Shown one piece after another: positions 41,120 to 51,569 of a stretch of 64,000 bases of DNA (positions are counted from its first letter, which is position 1; every line of letters begins with the position of its first letter). The position numbers were made by a program, and so were the translations under genes. The notes beneath the pieces were generated by a model that saw only the letters and a list, made by a program, of their open reading frames with translations, had not been told where the DNA came from and did not search any database. Source of the DNA: Eutreptiella sp. 'Long Island Sound 2002'. Its lineage: Eukaryota; Euglenozoa; Euglenophyceae; Eutreptiales; Eutreptiaceae. The DNA lies in NCBI GenBank assembly GCA_964036045.1, contig OZ038383.1, positions 10,618,430 to 10,682,429 of the forward strand, written 5' to 3'.

Positions 41120-41482
41120 GTTGACGGGTGGGTACAGTAGCTTTGACGTTCATGGTTTCTGTGGAGCACAAGTGGAGCACTTATGGACTTGCGTTTGGCA
41201 ATGGGACCTTGTCATGAAAATATGGAGGGGAACAGGAAAAGATAGGGTGGACAACACGGCATAACTGGTTCTAGAAGCTAACTTGCGGGATTGCAGATAT
41301 TCGCGCACCCATCGGGCCAGATGGACCTTGAATCTTTTTGGTATTGCAGAACCTTGGCGCAGGGAGTAAGCATGCCACAAAAACTTGCGAACAGATTGGT
41401 GGCCCAAAACAAAACGAGGTTGGTGACAACAGTAGCCAAACGAATATGCACTCCCAAGGCTGCTGACACGGCCATTCAATGA
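41120..41482 (+). CDS. Two-exon gene 3' end, unknown protein
   Basis: The exon ending at 41246 (donor AGG|GTGGAC) reads YSSFDVHGFCGAQVEHLWTC then VWQWDLVMKIWRGTGKDR. After a 50-nt intron ending GGGATTGCAG, exon 41297-41482 reads IFAHPSGQMDLESFWYCRTL, then a basic segment NRLVAQNKTRLVTTVAKRIC, ending in TGA. Both junctions are phase 0. It is divergently oriented to the large gene. The left boundary is not fixed and no family is recognised. Confidence 0.4.
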
Positions 41483-42742
41483 AGATAGTGCATGAAATTG
41501 TTAAAAGGGAGGAGGGAGGACGGGGGGTTGAGAGCCGGTGCTACCCACAAACACAAGAGATAATTGTTCATTGTGTGGACAATTGTATTACATCGCTTAC
41601 TAAGCGATGAGTGTACGGAATGACAAATAAACATGGGGTGTTAGGTACGCCATTCCTTCCGTTCTGCAAGAAATCCTGGATTTTTACTCCCCCCCCTGTG
41701 GAACGGCTGGCATGGAACACTTTTGGGGGAAAAAATACCCTCCCAAACTGTGAGTACTAGTCTCCTAGGACCCAACTTGAGGGGCGTGTTAGAAGACCGG
41801 ACTTGGAGGCAAATGGAAAGCAAGGGGCGATGAAACTTCTTGGGGAAAAAATTGTGTGGTCACCACAATTGTTTGTAAACCTTCTTTCACAATGTTACGA
41901 GAAAATCATTCACAGTGCACCCAGCAATATGCAAGGAAAAAGAAATCAATGACCAATTTAACGCCTTGAAAAAAACAGTTTAAAATGCAACTGTGATGTT
42001 ATATGAGATGGATGCAAATGGAAAGCAAGTAGCAATGGAACCCGTTGGAAAAAAAATTGTGTGGTCACCACGAGCACTCGACTCCGTTCTAAGCTCCCGT
42101 TCTAAGCAGTTCACTGAAAACTATTCGAATCGACACTAGTACTGTTCCGGACTATCCCGGAACGGTGCATTGGACTTGAACCCTGCCCTCTCTTGTGGAA
42201 CAGTTGTTCCGGAACCCCCCCCCCCCCCCACCGTTCCGCAACTAACCTCCATGTGATATCACGAAAAGAAACACATTGCAAGGGTGCGCACCTTGATGAA
42301 AGAGGAAAGCATGCTAGGACAACCAGCTTTGATTCAAAAGGGCCGAGAGTCTATGCGCAAATGGAAACATGATCCAAGAACCTTTCACACAAGCCCAAGT
42401 TGTTAATTCAAGTGGAGGAATCACCATTGGAAATGGGCAACATGTATTAGGAATTGTGCACACACATGGTACAAGCTAATGCAACAGCCTATTGGTAATG
42501 ATGAAACCCTATTGTGTGATGCCAATGGCCATGGTCGCACGGGTATGCGAAAGCCGCAAGACATTTTTTGGGAAGGTGTGGCTTTCGAGAGACACTAAAG
42601 AGCTCAACAGGGCCAAAGGATGTGGTTGCCTAGTTCAAGTACAATGCAACAAAGCCCTTCAAAAGATCATTAGGCCGAACAAAGAGCAAGCACGTAGCGC
42701 GAAGGCAAGGACAATGGAGAAAAGGCGTGTTCACACAACCGG
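41483..42742. repeat. AT-richer intergenic DNA with a 59-bp direct repeat
   Basis: Segments 41809-41867 and 42014-42072 share GCAAATGGAAAGCAAG and AATTGTGTGGTCACCAC with about 80% identity, 205 bp apart. A C run at 42217-42230 and the sub-palindrome GTGGTCACCAC (in both copies) are present. A plus-strand frame at 42492-42750 (KVWLSRDTKELNRAKGCG) is mildly protein-like. No supported gene. Confidence 0.6.
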
Positions 42743-43753
42743 CCAACACAGAGGTGAAAAATACCCCCCCACCCCCTACTGTGTTGTGTTAACACAACCC
42801 CAACACAGAGGTGAAAAATACCCCCCCCCTCTACCTACACCTGCCAACACCAGAAGACGGGGATGTTGTGGTGTGTTGTGTTGTGTAGTGTTGTGTTGTG
42901 ATGTGATGTGATGTGTTGTGTTGTGTTGTGTTGTTTTGTGTTGTGTTGTGGATCAAAGCAATAGAGGCATGCAAGGGTAGTGCAACAAATCGTGCACTAG
43001 GTGGACTCCCACCAGTTTCCATGAGCAGGCGGAGGCTGGCGTGCAACACGCTATCCCGGCAAGCAAGCTGCCCTAGAACACATGGACTGACAGTGGGCAC
43101 ACTCTCCGTCACGGGCAACACGCTAAAACCGGAATGGCACCCCGAAAAATAAAAGAGAACATACCACAACACAACACAACACAACACAACACAACATGAC
43201 ACAACATAAGTTGTCAATAAGAGACGGCGGCAAAAACACGCAAAGAGAAAGCTGATCACACGGCCAGTAACTGCATAAGGTGCAAACACGTGGGTGCAAA
43301 TCCAGTCTGTCTCTACCTACTCGAAGGTTTCCAAGACGTTTCCAAACGTTCCAAACACAAAACAAACAAAAAACAAACAGAACACAACACATCACATCAT
43401 AGCACAACACAACACAACACAACACAACATAACACAAAAGGAAAGCAACACAAACAACACAACACAACACAACACAACACGAATACCCGCGGCAGTCCTT
43501 TGGTGAACCTCGCAGTTGAGCTTGGAATAATCTTTGGTGGGGAAACCCAACATGAAAAAAAACAAACACAACGCAACACGAAAAGAACACAACACAACAC
43601 AACACCACACCACAACACAACACAACGCAACACAAATTCTGCAGGCAATGTTAACACAGGCCCAACATAGGAGGTGAAAAATACCCCCCACCCCCAACCG
43701 TGGTGTGTTAACACAGCCCCAACACGGAGGTAAAAAATAGCCCCCCCCCCCCC
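42743..43753. repeat. 1-kb block: paired GGTGAAAAATACCCCC units and (ACAAC)n tracts
   Basis: The string GAGGTGAAAAATACCCCC occurs twice at the left (about 42751 and 42806) and again at the right (about 43670, with a variant at 43725), all in the same orientation. Between them lie (TTGTG)n at 42866-42952 and (ACACA/ACAAC)n at 43163-43205, 43381-43437, 43456-43482 and 43585-43632, so the pentanucleotide changes strand inside the block. The palindrome GTTAAC sits next to the inner copies. The direct-repeat ends suggest a duplicated or composite element. Confidence 0.75.
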
Positions 43754-43811
43754 TGCCTGTTCTCCAATGCTCACAACTGCATTTAGGCTTTAGTTAGTAT
43801 AACACAAGATT

Positions 43812-44060
43812 AAATGGCAAACAAAGTGCACAACCATCGAAGCACAAATGAGGCCTCACAACTTTGTTGCTTGGAGTATATCAGCCCACAACCTTTCATG
43901 TCCTTTGCACTATCACACAACAAAATCATGTCATCGGCACGGGCACAGTATAATGACCAAAACCAAAACATGGCTCATCAGCTGTGCATGAACACAAGGC
44001 ATCACACGTGTAGGGCCAAACCATCAGCAAAAACTGGTACAAATACCACAAAGAAGTGTG
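43812..44060 (-). pseudogene. LINE-type reverse transcriptase fragment
   Basis: On the minus strand a frame ending just above 43812 reads YCARADDMILLCDSAKDMKG. The ADD in an aromatic/aliphatic context followed by MILL and a helical SAKDMKG is the catalytic motif C region of non-LTR retrotransposon reverse transcriptases. Stops and a frame change lie just upstream (FVPVFADGLALHV). Only this short piece is recognisable, so it is a dead fragment. Confidence 0.55.
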
Positions 44061-44093
44061 AATGCACACGAGTCTGAGTCACAAAAACCACAG

Positions 44094-44281
44094 TCCGGTC
44101 CCCCGGTCCCGTCTACACGGATCGCGCATGGACTTTCACGGATCGCGGCGGCTTCCCCGCAGGAGCAGGCTGCGTCTACATCGCCCCGCCAGACAGTGAC
44201 CGCCTACAACCGGCGTCCGCGGTGCAGTTCGAGCTGACCATTCCGATCGCGTGCGTCGTGTACCTCGTGCACATCGTCACT
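44094..44281 (+). CDS. Orphan exon of a secreted-type beta domain
   Basis: Acceptor AAAAACCACAG and donor ACT|GTATGT bound a GC-rich 188-nt exon that contrasts with its AT-richer surroundings. It encodes VYTDRAWTFTDRGGFPAG, then AGCVYIAPPDSDRL, then ELTIPIACVVYLVH. The pattern (aromatic start, G-x-Y-I, D-x-D-R, hydrophobic strand, VYLVH) resembles small beta-sandwich modules appended to secreted enzymes. This is from memory and uncertain. Neighbouring exons were not found, so it may be a remnant or part of a gene with long introns. Confidence 0.5.
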
Positions 44282-44400
44282 GTATGTCCGTCCATGTCTT
44301 TCGCTTTTTTGCTACCCTTCACCTTCTCTATGTCATATGTGATCCGGACTGCACACACTAGTTATATCCAAGGACAATCTTTGCGCGCACAATAAAGCAC

Positions 44401-44797
44401 AAGGTGAACCTTGGCCACCCAAAGAAAAGTCCAATTTTTTGGGTAGTCCATGGTTTCCATTAACCTCTCTACATCCCGAACATTCCGTGCCGCGGTCTGG
44501 ACAGATGCCGTTTGCAAGTGGGTGTACAATCGCGTGCAAGGGGGGGTGGGGGTGGTGAAAAGTTGTGGACACAAGTCGATCAATGCAAGAGCACACATGC
44601 AAAAAGATAGAGCCCCAACAATAGGGTTGTCACAAAACCTGAAACACGCTTTTGAGTGCTATTGGGTGACAAGTTCTAGTGACTTGTCTTATACATTGTG
44701 AATCCCTACGAGAGACCGCACGACATTTTCCAAGAGATTCCAAGGTCAAAAAAGCATCAGGCAATGAAGGTGAACCTTGGCCACCCAAAGAAAAGCC
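44401..44797. repeat. 31-bp direct repeat pair
   Basis: AAGGTGAACCTTGGCCACCC followed by AAAGAAAAG occurs at 44401 and again at 44767. On the minus strand both encode FLWVAKVHL. Around the first copy a minus-strand frame (VRDVERLMETMDYPKNW) is coding-like. They are probably relics of one repeat family. Confidence 0.7.
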
Positions 44798-45454
44798 CAA
44801 AGACCTAATGTGGCAACCATAAGACAATAGTAATTGTGCGGTCCAAGGTTAAAAACGTTGAATTTTGCTTGATGTCTCATGCAATTCCGGTAAATGAGCC
44901 ATGGAAAAATAAAACTAAATGTCAAATCCAAGCAAACATCTTGTTTCGTTTCATGCATTGGGCGATACCGTGGTGTTGTAGTGCCACGAGAGGATGACGC
45001 CAACAGTGAAAAAGGTTATTTAGTTGAAATATGAAAATCAAGCAGCGAGCTCCAGCTAGGTTAAGTGTTTCAAGCAGGAATGCAAGCAAAAACTCAATTA
45101 ATACATGGACCAAGGTCCACTATCAAGTGTGGGCATAGTCATGGTCGCTACCGGTTTGGGATAGGAAAATGTAATTCAAATTGGCAAAAGAAATTCCGAA
45201 ACATTCACCACACTGACACATGAGTTGTCTTTGTGCATGTTCCTTCATCCTGTTTCATGCAATTGCAGAAAATGGGAGGTGCAGAGCATTTTTGCAGTCG
45301 TGATGTCAGGGTCTGCAACTACAAGGCCCGTGCATGCAAATGTGTTGCGCTGGCAACAATTAATTGGAGAATCGCCCTCCTTGTGTGGTAGAGACCACTG
45401 AGGCCCCACTGGAGCTTGCGACCTGGCAGAGTCAGCGGTATGGATCGCGCGCGC
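44798..45454. other. No supported gene
   Basis: A minus-strand frame at 45245-45457 (SPINCCQRNTFACTGLVVA) is protein-like but starts with GTG and overlaps the palindrome. The rest is unremarkable. Confidence 0.3.
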
Positions 45455-45495
45455 CACTCCCCCGCTCGCTGTGAGTCACAGCGAGCGGGGGAGTG
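45455..45495. repeat. 41-bp perfect palindrome
   Basis: CACTCCCCCGCTCGCTGTGA at 45455-45474 is followed by one central G and its exact complement at 45476-45495. A 20-bp perfect hairpin with a one-base centre is rare by chance. It sits in intergenic DNA next to an inverted-repeat element boundary or stem-forming transcript of unknown role. Confidence 0.95.
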
Positions 45496-45889
45496 ACTTC
45501 CAATTGGAATTCAAATTATCAAACTTTGAGGTAACCCGTGGAAATTACGGTCAAATGAAGTAAGTGATTTTGCTTATGTACAAAGGTCTGTCAACACGTT
45601 TTACCGGCACCAAAACGGGCTTTATAGGCACGAAGAGAGTAGCCTGTTTTAGTGCATTCCTTTGGCTAGGGTGGTACGATTGTTGGTAACACCCCAGTTT
45701 CGAACGTTTTGAGTTCGTAACGTACAAAACATTTTAGGACGATGACGTTTGGAACATCGCATGAAACCCCAACACCCTAAAATGCAATCCCAACAATCCA
45801 GCCTGAAAAGCGTGCGGACATTCGGAACGTTTCCAACATGCAAAACGTCCAAAACGTCTGTATAGGTGGCCAGTTTTCTATCATGCAAC

Positions 45890-46339
45890 TGTCAGCCATA
45901 CCTGGGTATTTCAGTGAGGTGTACAATTTAGAACTGCAGATGGAGGGCGAAGGGGACACGCTCCCCAGCTTAGAGGCAAGGCTGAACCTGTGTAGTAATA
46001 CAGGTGCGATGGGGCTCCGCCTGAAACGCAGGGCTGAAGGCCCCAGATGAATATCGCAGCGTCATCAGGTATGTGGATTGGTACAGTACAAACGCAAAAA
46101 CAGTGCTGAAGAGTCTGGTACCGGCACTGGTAGCAAAATGTGTATACTATGCCATGACCCAGGAGGATATTGCCGTCAATGTGCAGGGGGTTATGAGAGA
46201 ACTGCTCCGCAAAGGGTACCCAGATGCGTGGTGGGTGCCCACGTTGCGTTATGGCCTGCGTTACAGGGGAGTGCCTGACAGGCTGGTGCAAGCAGAACTG
46301 ATGCTCACACACACACAACACACTGGGTGTAGGTCGTAG
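45890..46339 (+). pseudogene. Reverse transcriptase C-terminal fragment (copy 1)
   Basis: The plus-strand frame up to about 46050 reads YFSEVYNLELQMEGEGDTLP then ARLNLCSNTGAMGLRLKR. After a frame change it continues RYVDWYSTNAKTVLKSLVPA, then VMRELLRKGYPDAWW. A beta-rich palm end followed by a helical thumb with RELLxKGYP is what follows the catalytic motifs in reverse transcriptases of the Penelope-like type. The block VxxxVPALxxxxxY is shared with copy 2 at 49.2 kb. It is frameshifted and truncated. Confidence 0.55.
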
Positions 46340-47019
46340 CTGTCTATTTTTCCTGTGCCTTCACTTACAGGTTCAGTGTCCGTCGACACTGCCATGTGCA
46401 TGGCAACCACCGGGGCCCCACCAACAGGGGGCCCATGCCGGAGAGGTGCATGGTTTAATTTGCGGTTGAAGTTACATGTGACGTGATAATCCGAAATCAT
46501 TGGGTGAAAAACCATGGTGGGTGTGCGGTGAACATTTGTTTACGCTTGTGTTGTACTGCAGCCCGATAATGGCCGTCTGAAGAGGTTTATTTGCGTTGTT
46601 TGCTTCGTGTACCGCTCATTAAACTACCGGCATGTTGTTCCTATGCTTTGCTTTCAGACACCTTGGACCCCCCCCCCCCCACATTTGTATTCCTTTGGCT
46701 ACGACGTGAGCTTGACACTCTGAGGGCCCATTTGTTACTTTTTTGTGAAAACTTTAGTACCCCATATTTTCAGGGTGCCCGATGTGACGGGATCGGTGGT
46801 TTTGTTGGGGTTTTTGACGTTCTTTTGGTGCTTTTTTGTGCCTTTTATCTATGCAACCCCACCTTGCAACCCCGGGGTGACCACATTCACCTCACGGAAC
46901 ATGCGGATAGGACTACCTACACTCATGGTTTGTATGCCCCATTCAATGCTGCCACCCGGGTCAGGCGACCCTTAGGGAACAATACTGGATGAAGTAACTC
47001 GTTGCAAAACTGAACGTCT
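46340..47019. other. No supported gene
   Basis: A C run lies at 46670-46680. A plus-strand frame at 46591-46992 is mildly hydrophobic and indecisive. Confidence 0.35.
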
Positions 47020-49290
47020 GTGACGTGCCGAAATGGTCCCGAAAGTACCACATGCTTTTGGCAAAAAAGCTTGCCAGTGATTCCCCCTTTGCAGAACCTG
47101 CATCCAACAGTACAGAGCATGACACAACAATGGCGCTGCTGTGTACCACTCCAAACACAGCTTGCAGTGCGGGTACATGGTCGCAAACACCTACCAGGGT
47201 TCGCACGGGCCAAGCTGTTTGCTAAGGTGGCTACCCATGTACGCTAGCACAATGGCGTTCGTTTACCCAACCGACTCCCTACACGTATCCCGTCCATGCA
47301 TGCCCAACACACGTTGCAAATTCTGAAACATTGAAACATTTGCGTGATATGGTGCATTCACCCGAATTCCCCATGCCTCTGTGCATATTTTTCGATGCGC
47401 TATCTGTGATGTATATGTGCGCAACCCCAGTGAGGTGGCAGTCCTGTCGATGCGTGGTGTATCTCTATCCTTGGAAGGTATACACACAGCGGCGCACGAA
47501 CATTGTGACTGCCAATCCCTAGCTACTGCTATTGGTTGAAAGGCCGTTGTGTAGTCCCTACACCAAAGCATATGCACACATTGTTTTAGCAACATGCACC
47601 CCGCCTCTTGCAGAACGCGAATAATGACCCATCAACCGCCTGGCAACAGGTATACGCACGGTTGCACTACAATTGCTGCGCTCCATTCTGCGCTCCATGC
47701 CTACCGATGTCCCCCTTGACAAGCCCACCTCCGAGCTCTTTAGTAAGGTTCTGCATGAGTGATATTTGATGTGGCACAGTAAGGTAAAGGGGACTTCGTG
47801 GATTTTGAATGAAGCCGTCATCCTCGCCTTCGTGGAACGTCAAGCAGACCGTTGGGTGCTTTGGCCATGCGACGAGAACAACGGGAAGCTCATATGCATG
47901 TGCCCCGCATTGTGCCATCGGCATCCTCCGCATCTTCTAGGATACCACACAATTTGAATGAATAGCTAGCTTTGACAGCCTGCGTCTTGCCCAGGAGGCT
48001 GCATTGTCCATGTGAGTTCAACCTATCGCACTGGTGGCACAAAGGCAGGAAGAAGGCGGCACTAGTTTCGTTTGTGTTCCCTAAGAACAAGTGTCCATAT
48101 GGAGGTAGTTTATTGAAATACCATGCACTTGCTTCCCACTACCGGCACCCTTTGCGCTCTTGGGGGCGCCTCATGGGTCAGTGTCTCACACTCCTCCTGG
48201 ACCTAACTCGCGCACTTTCCCTCCATTGAGATGCATAATATGAACCAGATCCAGATGTGCATCTGACGACGCCATCTTTTGTGTGCACGTTACCTTGTGT
48301 GCGCACCTCCGGGATACTCTGAGCAACAGAACCTCTCAGTAGTACGGTACTAGAATTCACGTGTAAGTGCAAATCCGGTCACATATCTTGTGGAGATCTG
48401 GGAGTATGTCATGGAACTGAGGTTAATCAGAGTGCCCTGCATGTGCTTCAATGGATGTCTCTTACAAGCTCTACCATTGACTGTCTTAGACCCTACCATG
48501 CCCAATTGATTGGTTTTTGGCTGAGGAGTTGGTGCCTGTTGCTTGCTGAAGTAGTAGTGCTTGCGTAGTAGTGCGTGTGAGGATTATTCTTGGACGTCTG
48601 TGAGATGTTTCCCTCCCTTGATCGGGGAGCGATCCTTGTAGCTGTGCGCTCCATGCATGATACGATTTGGCTTTCGATGTTCTTTCACGTTCAGACCCTA
48701 CCATGCTCAGTTGATTTGTGGCTGAGGAGTTGGTGTCTGTGTGCTCTGCTGAACTAGTTGCATGAAAACGAATGGGCAGCAATGGGGCAGGGAAGCAACT
48801 TTTTGGTTGTCGAAGACTGATAGGAAATCGGATGCATGGGGGGCGGAGGTGGCTGCAGCTGGTTCCACAAGGTAACCTTCACTGAGGTGATGGAATTCCT
48901 CACCTTCGACCTCGTGCACAATGATGTGGTTGTTCTAGGGGCCACAGTGATGCGGCAATGCAAAGGCATTGCCATTGGGGGTACTACGAGTGCCCAGGTG
49001 GCGAGTGCCTATTGTGCTGTGCGCAAAAACCTATTCTATTCCCATGTTCAGCCTTGGGACTAGGTCCAGTGTCCGGTAGAAAAAGAGGGGAGTGGACCAG
49101 TCGGACAAAACTCAGGGTAATAGGCCAGGTGGGTTCCTAGACAATTGGTATCTGTATGCAGGAGCGCAGACTGAAATGTGATGATTCCACGAGGTATGTC
49201 TTGCGCTATCCAGACGCTATCGGTGCAAAAGCACACCGCACCGTGCACAGCATGGTACCTGCGTTAGCAAAAAATTACACGTATTTAGGC
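47020..49290 (+). pseudogene. Decayed reverse-transcriptase retroelement (copy 2)
   Basis: Plus-strand blocks in order are: 47029-47210 (ALLCTTPNTACSAGTW), 47782-47930 (ILNEAVILAFVERQADRWVL then CDENNGKLICMCPALCHR), 48000-48230 (LVSFVFPKNKCPYGG then SHYRHPLRSWGRLMGQCL), 48870-49063 (FLTFDLVHND then QCKGIAIGGTTSAQVASAYC), and 49150-49290 (RYPDAIGAKAHRTVHSMVPA). PKNK with RHPLR, and Q-x2-GI-x-IGG-x2-SA, are reverse transcriptase motifs 2a and 4 as seen in Penelope-like and related non-LTR elements. Frames change and stops intervene, so it is dead. The YxDD region was not located. Confidence 0.6.
48488..48738. repeat. Direct repeat inside the retroelement remnant
   Basis: AGACCCTACCATGC...GGCTGAGGAGTTGGTG at 48488-48536 is repeated with small changes at 48693-48738, period 205 bp. 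It interrupts the reverse transcriptase between motifs 2 and 4, so it is an insertion or local duplication. Confidence 0.85.
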
Positions 49291-50054
49291 TGAACCACCA
49301 CGATCCGCAGTGCAATGTCCACAATCTATCATAATAAAGGACTATTCCAGATCACAGTGGCGACCCCGGATGCACCACTGCACTGCACCACAGCCACCCC
49401 AGCACAGCCACCCCATCAGTCCATATAACTGTGCTTCCAGGTGGGAGGTGTGACGCCAGAGCCGACGTCCAGAACTCCTGCCTTTGGGAGCGAGCCCTGT
49501 ATGACCCACTGCGCACACACACCCCACGCCCTACCTTTGCCACCTTTGGTTTGTCTGTTTGTCAATTGGTCTCCCCCCCCCCCCCCTGGTTACCCGAGGA
49601 ACATCAGGTGTTGTGAAACAATGGAACAATCCCTTGTTGCTATGCTAGAGGGGCCATGTGGGACAATCGGGCCACCGGAAGTGAGCCTAGATACCGCCAT
49701 TGTTACCCTTTGAAAGAAGGGGGGGTTGGCAATAAGATCTGCCCCGAATCGGGGTGGTGGAGCCCCACCAGGCTTGGGCAGCCTGTGGGGCAACCTCTTC
49801 AGTGCGGGCTGTGCCAAAGATGTCCAACCCCCCCCCCCCCCAGCAGGGTGGTCAGGAGGTAGAGTGGAGGCCTCCGTTGTTGTATGCTAACCCCTGAGGC
49901 CACCACGTCCCTGCCACACTGGAAATCTGCCAAAAGTGCGTGAAATAGCGATGAAGAACTAGCACGCGGTGTGCCATGCGGTGCACGTGGTGCGCTTGTT
50001 TCTTCTCTCTGAGGCTACAGAAGGCTCTGTGTGGTGCAAACGTAGAAGTCGCCA
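49291..50054. other. Intergenic with C tracts; start of a 48-bp repeat unit
   Basis: C runs lie at 49571-49588 and 49830-49844. From 50031 the string GTGTGGTGC...GCCAA(T/C)GTGC appears twice, 48 bp apart, just before the oxygenase gene, and recurs at 56.6-56.8 kb. Confidence 0.5.
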
Positions 50055-50120
50055 ATGTGCCCCCCCTCCTGCCCCGTGTGGTGCAGCTATAGCTGCCAAC
50101 GTGCTCCCCCATCCCATCTC
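50031..50120. repeat. GTGTGGTGC...GCCAAYGTGC units next to the oxygenase start
   Basis: Two units start at 50031 and 50079. Related units occur at 56608, 56717 and 56766. The shared core is GTGTGGTGC, a short AT-rich stretch, then CGCCAATGTGC and a C/T-rich tail. The second unit lies 40-80 bp upstream of the ATG at 50160, so it may be part of that gene's promoter or leader. Confidence 0.6.
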
Positions 50121-50159
50121 CTCCATTTTCTGAGTGTCTATTTTTTTCGACTGGGATTC

Positions 50160-51569
50160 ATGAGCTCTTCTCACAAGCACAAGCGAGCCACTTTTGTCTC
50201 CCGCCCAAGTGGAGTGGATGCCGCCAAGGCATTGGCGCAACTGGAAGACGACGTCGTTCGGCTGCGTAATCAAGCCCTCGACTTCGTGGTGCATGTGGGT
50301 GACGTAAAGGTTGCCCCTGTTGTGGAGGAGCGGGGTGTGTTGTATGAACCGGGTATAGAGGATGGACCATGGGAGCTGGCCGTGATCATCAACGGACCAC
50401 CGGCAACAGATTACGCTTTTCCGTATTGTGTGTGTCTCACCTTCAACGGCGCATGGCCCCACGAGGCCCCCCGCATACGATTCCGAGGTGGCATCCATCA
50501 CGCACTCCTTGACGACGAACAAGCTATGCTCACGCCGTTCTACAAAAACTCTCTCCAAAAGGTGGGTCAAAGACACGAGCTTGATGCAATCTTGAAGGCT
50601 GTTGTCGACTTTCTGAAGGATCCTGTCGTGGCATTAGGGCTGCCGGCGGTGCCTCCCAATGTCCGGCAAGGTTTGGAGATGAGTGGAACCGAGAATGCTT
50701 CGCGAGGAAACGTCATCCAAAAGTATGGGGCACAGGTCAAGCACCCGGATCTCTTCGACTGGCGAGCGGGATGGCAGCGCGAGTGGTTTCATCCTGATCT
50801 TCAGTCTGCACTGGCTGAGAACACACGGGAGGCGTGGGTTACGCTGCTGGAGGAACATGTGCCCGGAGACGTCTTCTCATTCCCGATGTTCACAACCGAA
50901 TTCTGCGAGCGCTTCCTGGATGAAGTCATGAATTTTTACGCGTCTGGGCTGCCAGCGCGCCGCCCCAACTCTATGAACAATTACGGCGTGATTGTGGATG
51001 ACATTGGGATGGAGTTCATGATCACCCGCTTGCAGGAAGATGTGCTAATACCATTGAGCCGCACTGTTTGGCCGTCCATTGGCGCAGGCCTCAACAGCCA
51101 TCATGCTTTCATCGTGCGATATCGCGAGAATGAGGATTTGGGGCTGGACATGCACACTGATGCTTCTGACATCACGTTCAATGTCTGTTTGGGCAAATCA
51201 TTCAGCGGTGCGGGGCTCTCTTTCTGCGGTTACATGGGCGCTCATGATCACCGCCATCATCGCTTCACCTATGAACACAAAAGGGGGCGCTGTGTCGTGC
51301 ATCTGGGACGGCTACGGCACGGGGCCGACGACATAACGTCTGGTGAACGCATGAACCTCATAATCTGGAACCGCAATTCTGAGTACGGGCGGTCGCACGA
51401 CTGCTCCTGCACGAGCTACGAAAGGGAGTCAGGCCCTCCGGATCCTGTCTGTCTGTCTTACACACACGACCGGGACTACGAGAGCTATAAGGAGGTGCCT
51501 GTGGGGAAATCACGCCAGCAGGCATGGTGCCCACCTCCCGGCAAGGAGCACTTTCCATGGGCAAGTTGA
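50160..51569 (+). CDS. OGFOD2-like 2OG/Fe(II) oxygenase with E2-like N-terminal domain
   Basis: A single exon encodes 469 residues. I chose ATG 50160 because the residues before it (back to an ATG at 50055) are low-quality and fall in the repeat units. Residues 68-160 resemble a ubiquitin-conjugating (UBC) fold: WELAVIINGPP, FPYCVCLTFNGAWPHEAPRI, and HHA (113-115) where E2 enzymes have HPN. The expected catalytic Cys region has none, so it is probably inactive (UEV-like). Residues 240-440 are a double-stranded beta-helix dioxygenase of the OGFOD2 type: iron ligands H332-x-D334 and H387, and R397 for 2-oxoglutarate, in contexts MHTDASDITFNVCLGK and RHGADDITSGERMNLIIW. The C-terminus holds extra Cys/His residues. 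The substrate is unknown. Confidence 0.9.
   Translation: MSSSHKHKRATFVSRPSGVDAAKALAQLEDDVVRLRNQALDFVVHVGDVKVAPVVEERGVLYEPGIEDGPWELAVIINGPPATDYAFPYCVCLTFNGAWPHEAPRIRFRGGIHHALLDDEQAMLTPFYKNSLQKVGQRHELDAILKAVVDFLKDPVVALGLPAVPPNVRQGLEMSGTENASRGNVIQKYGAQVKHPDLFDWRAGWQREWFHPDLQSALAENTREAWVTLLEEHVPGDVFSFPMFTTEFCERFLDEVMNFYASGLPARRPNSMNNYGVIVDDIGMEFMITRLQEDVLIPLSRTVWPSIGAGLNSHHAFIVRYRENEDLGLDMHTDASDITFNVCLGKSFSGAGLSFCGYMGAHDHRHHRFTYEHKRGRCVVHLGRLRHGADDITSGERMNLIIWNRNSEYGRSHDCSCTSYERESGPPDPVCLSYTHDRDYESYKEVPVGKSRQQAWCPPPGKEHFPWAS

Noticed and set aside
42831-43774. Cys/Val-rich minus frames and Thr/Asn/His-rich plus frames
   Set aside because: They come from the TTGTG/ACAAC pentanucleotide tracts.
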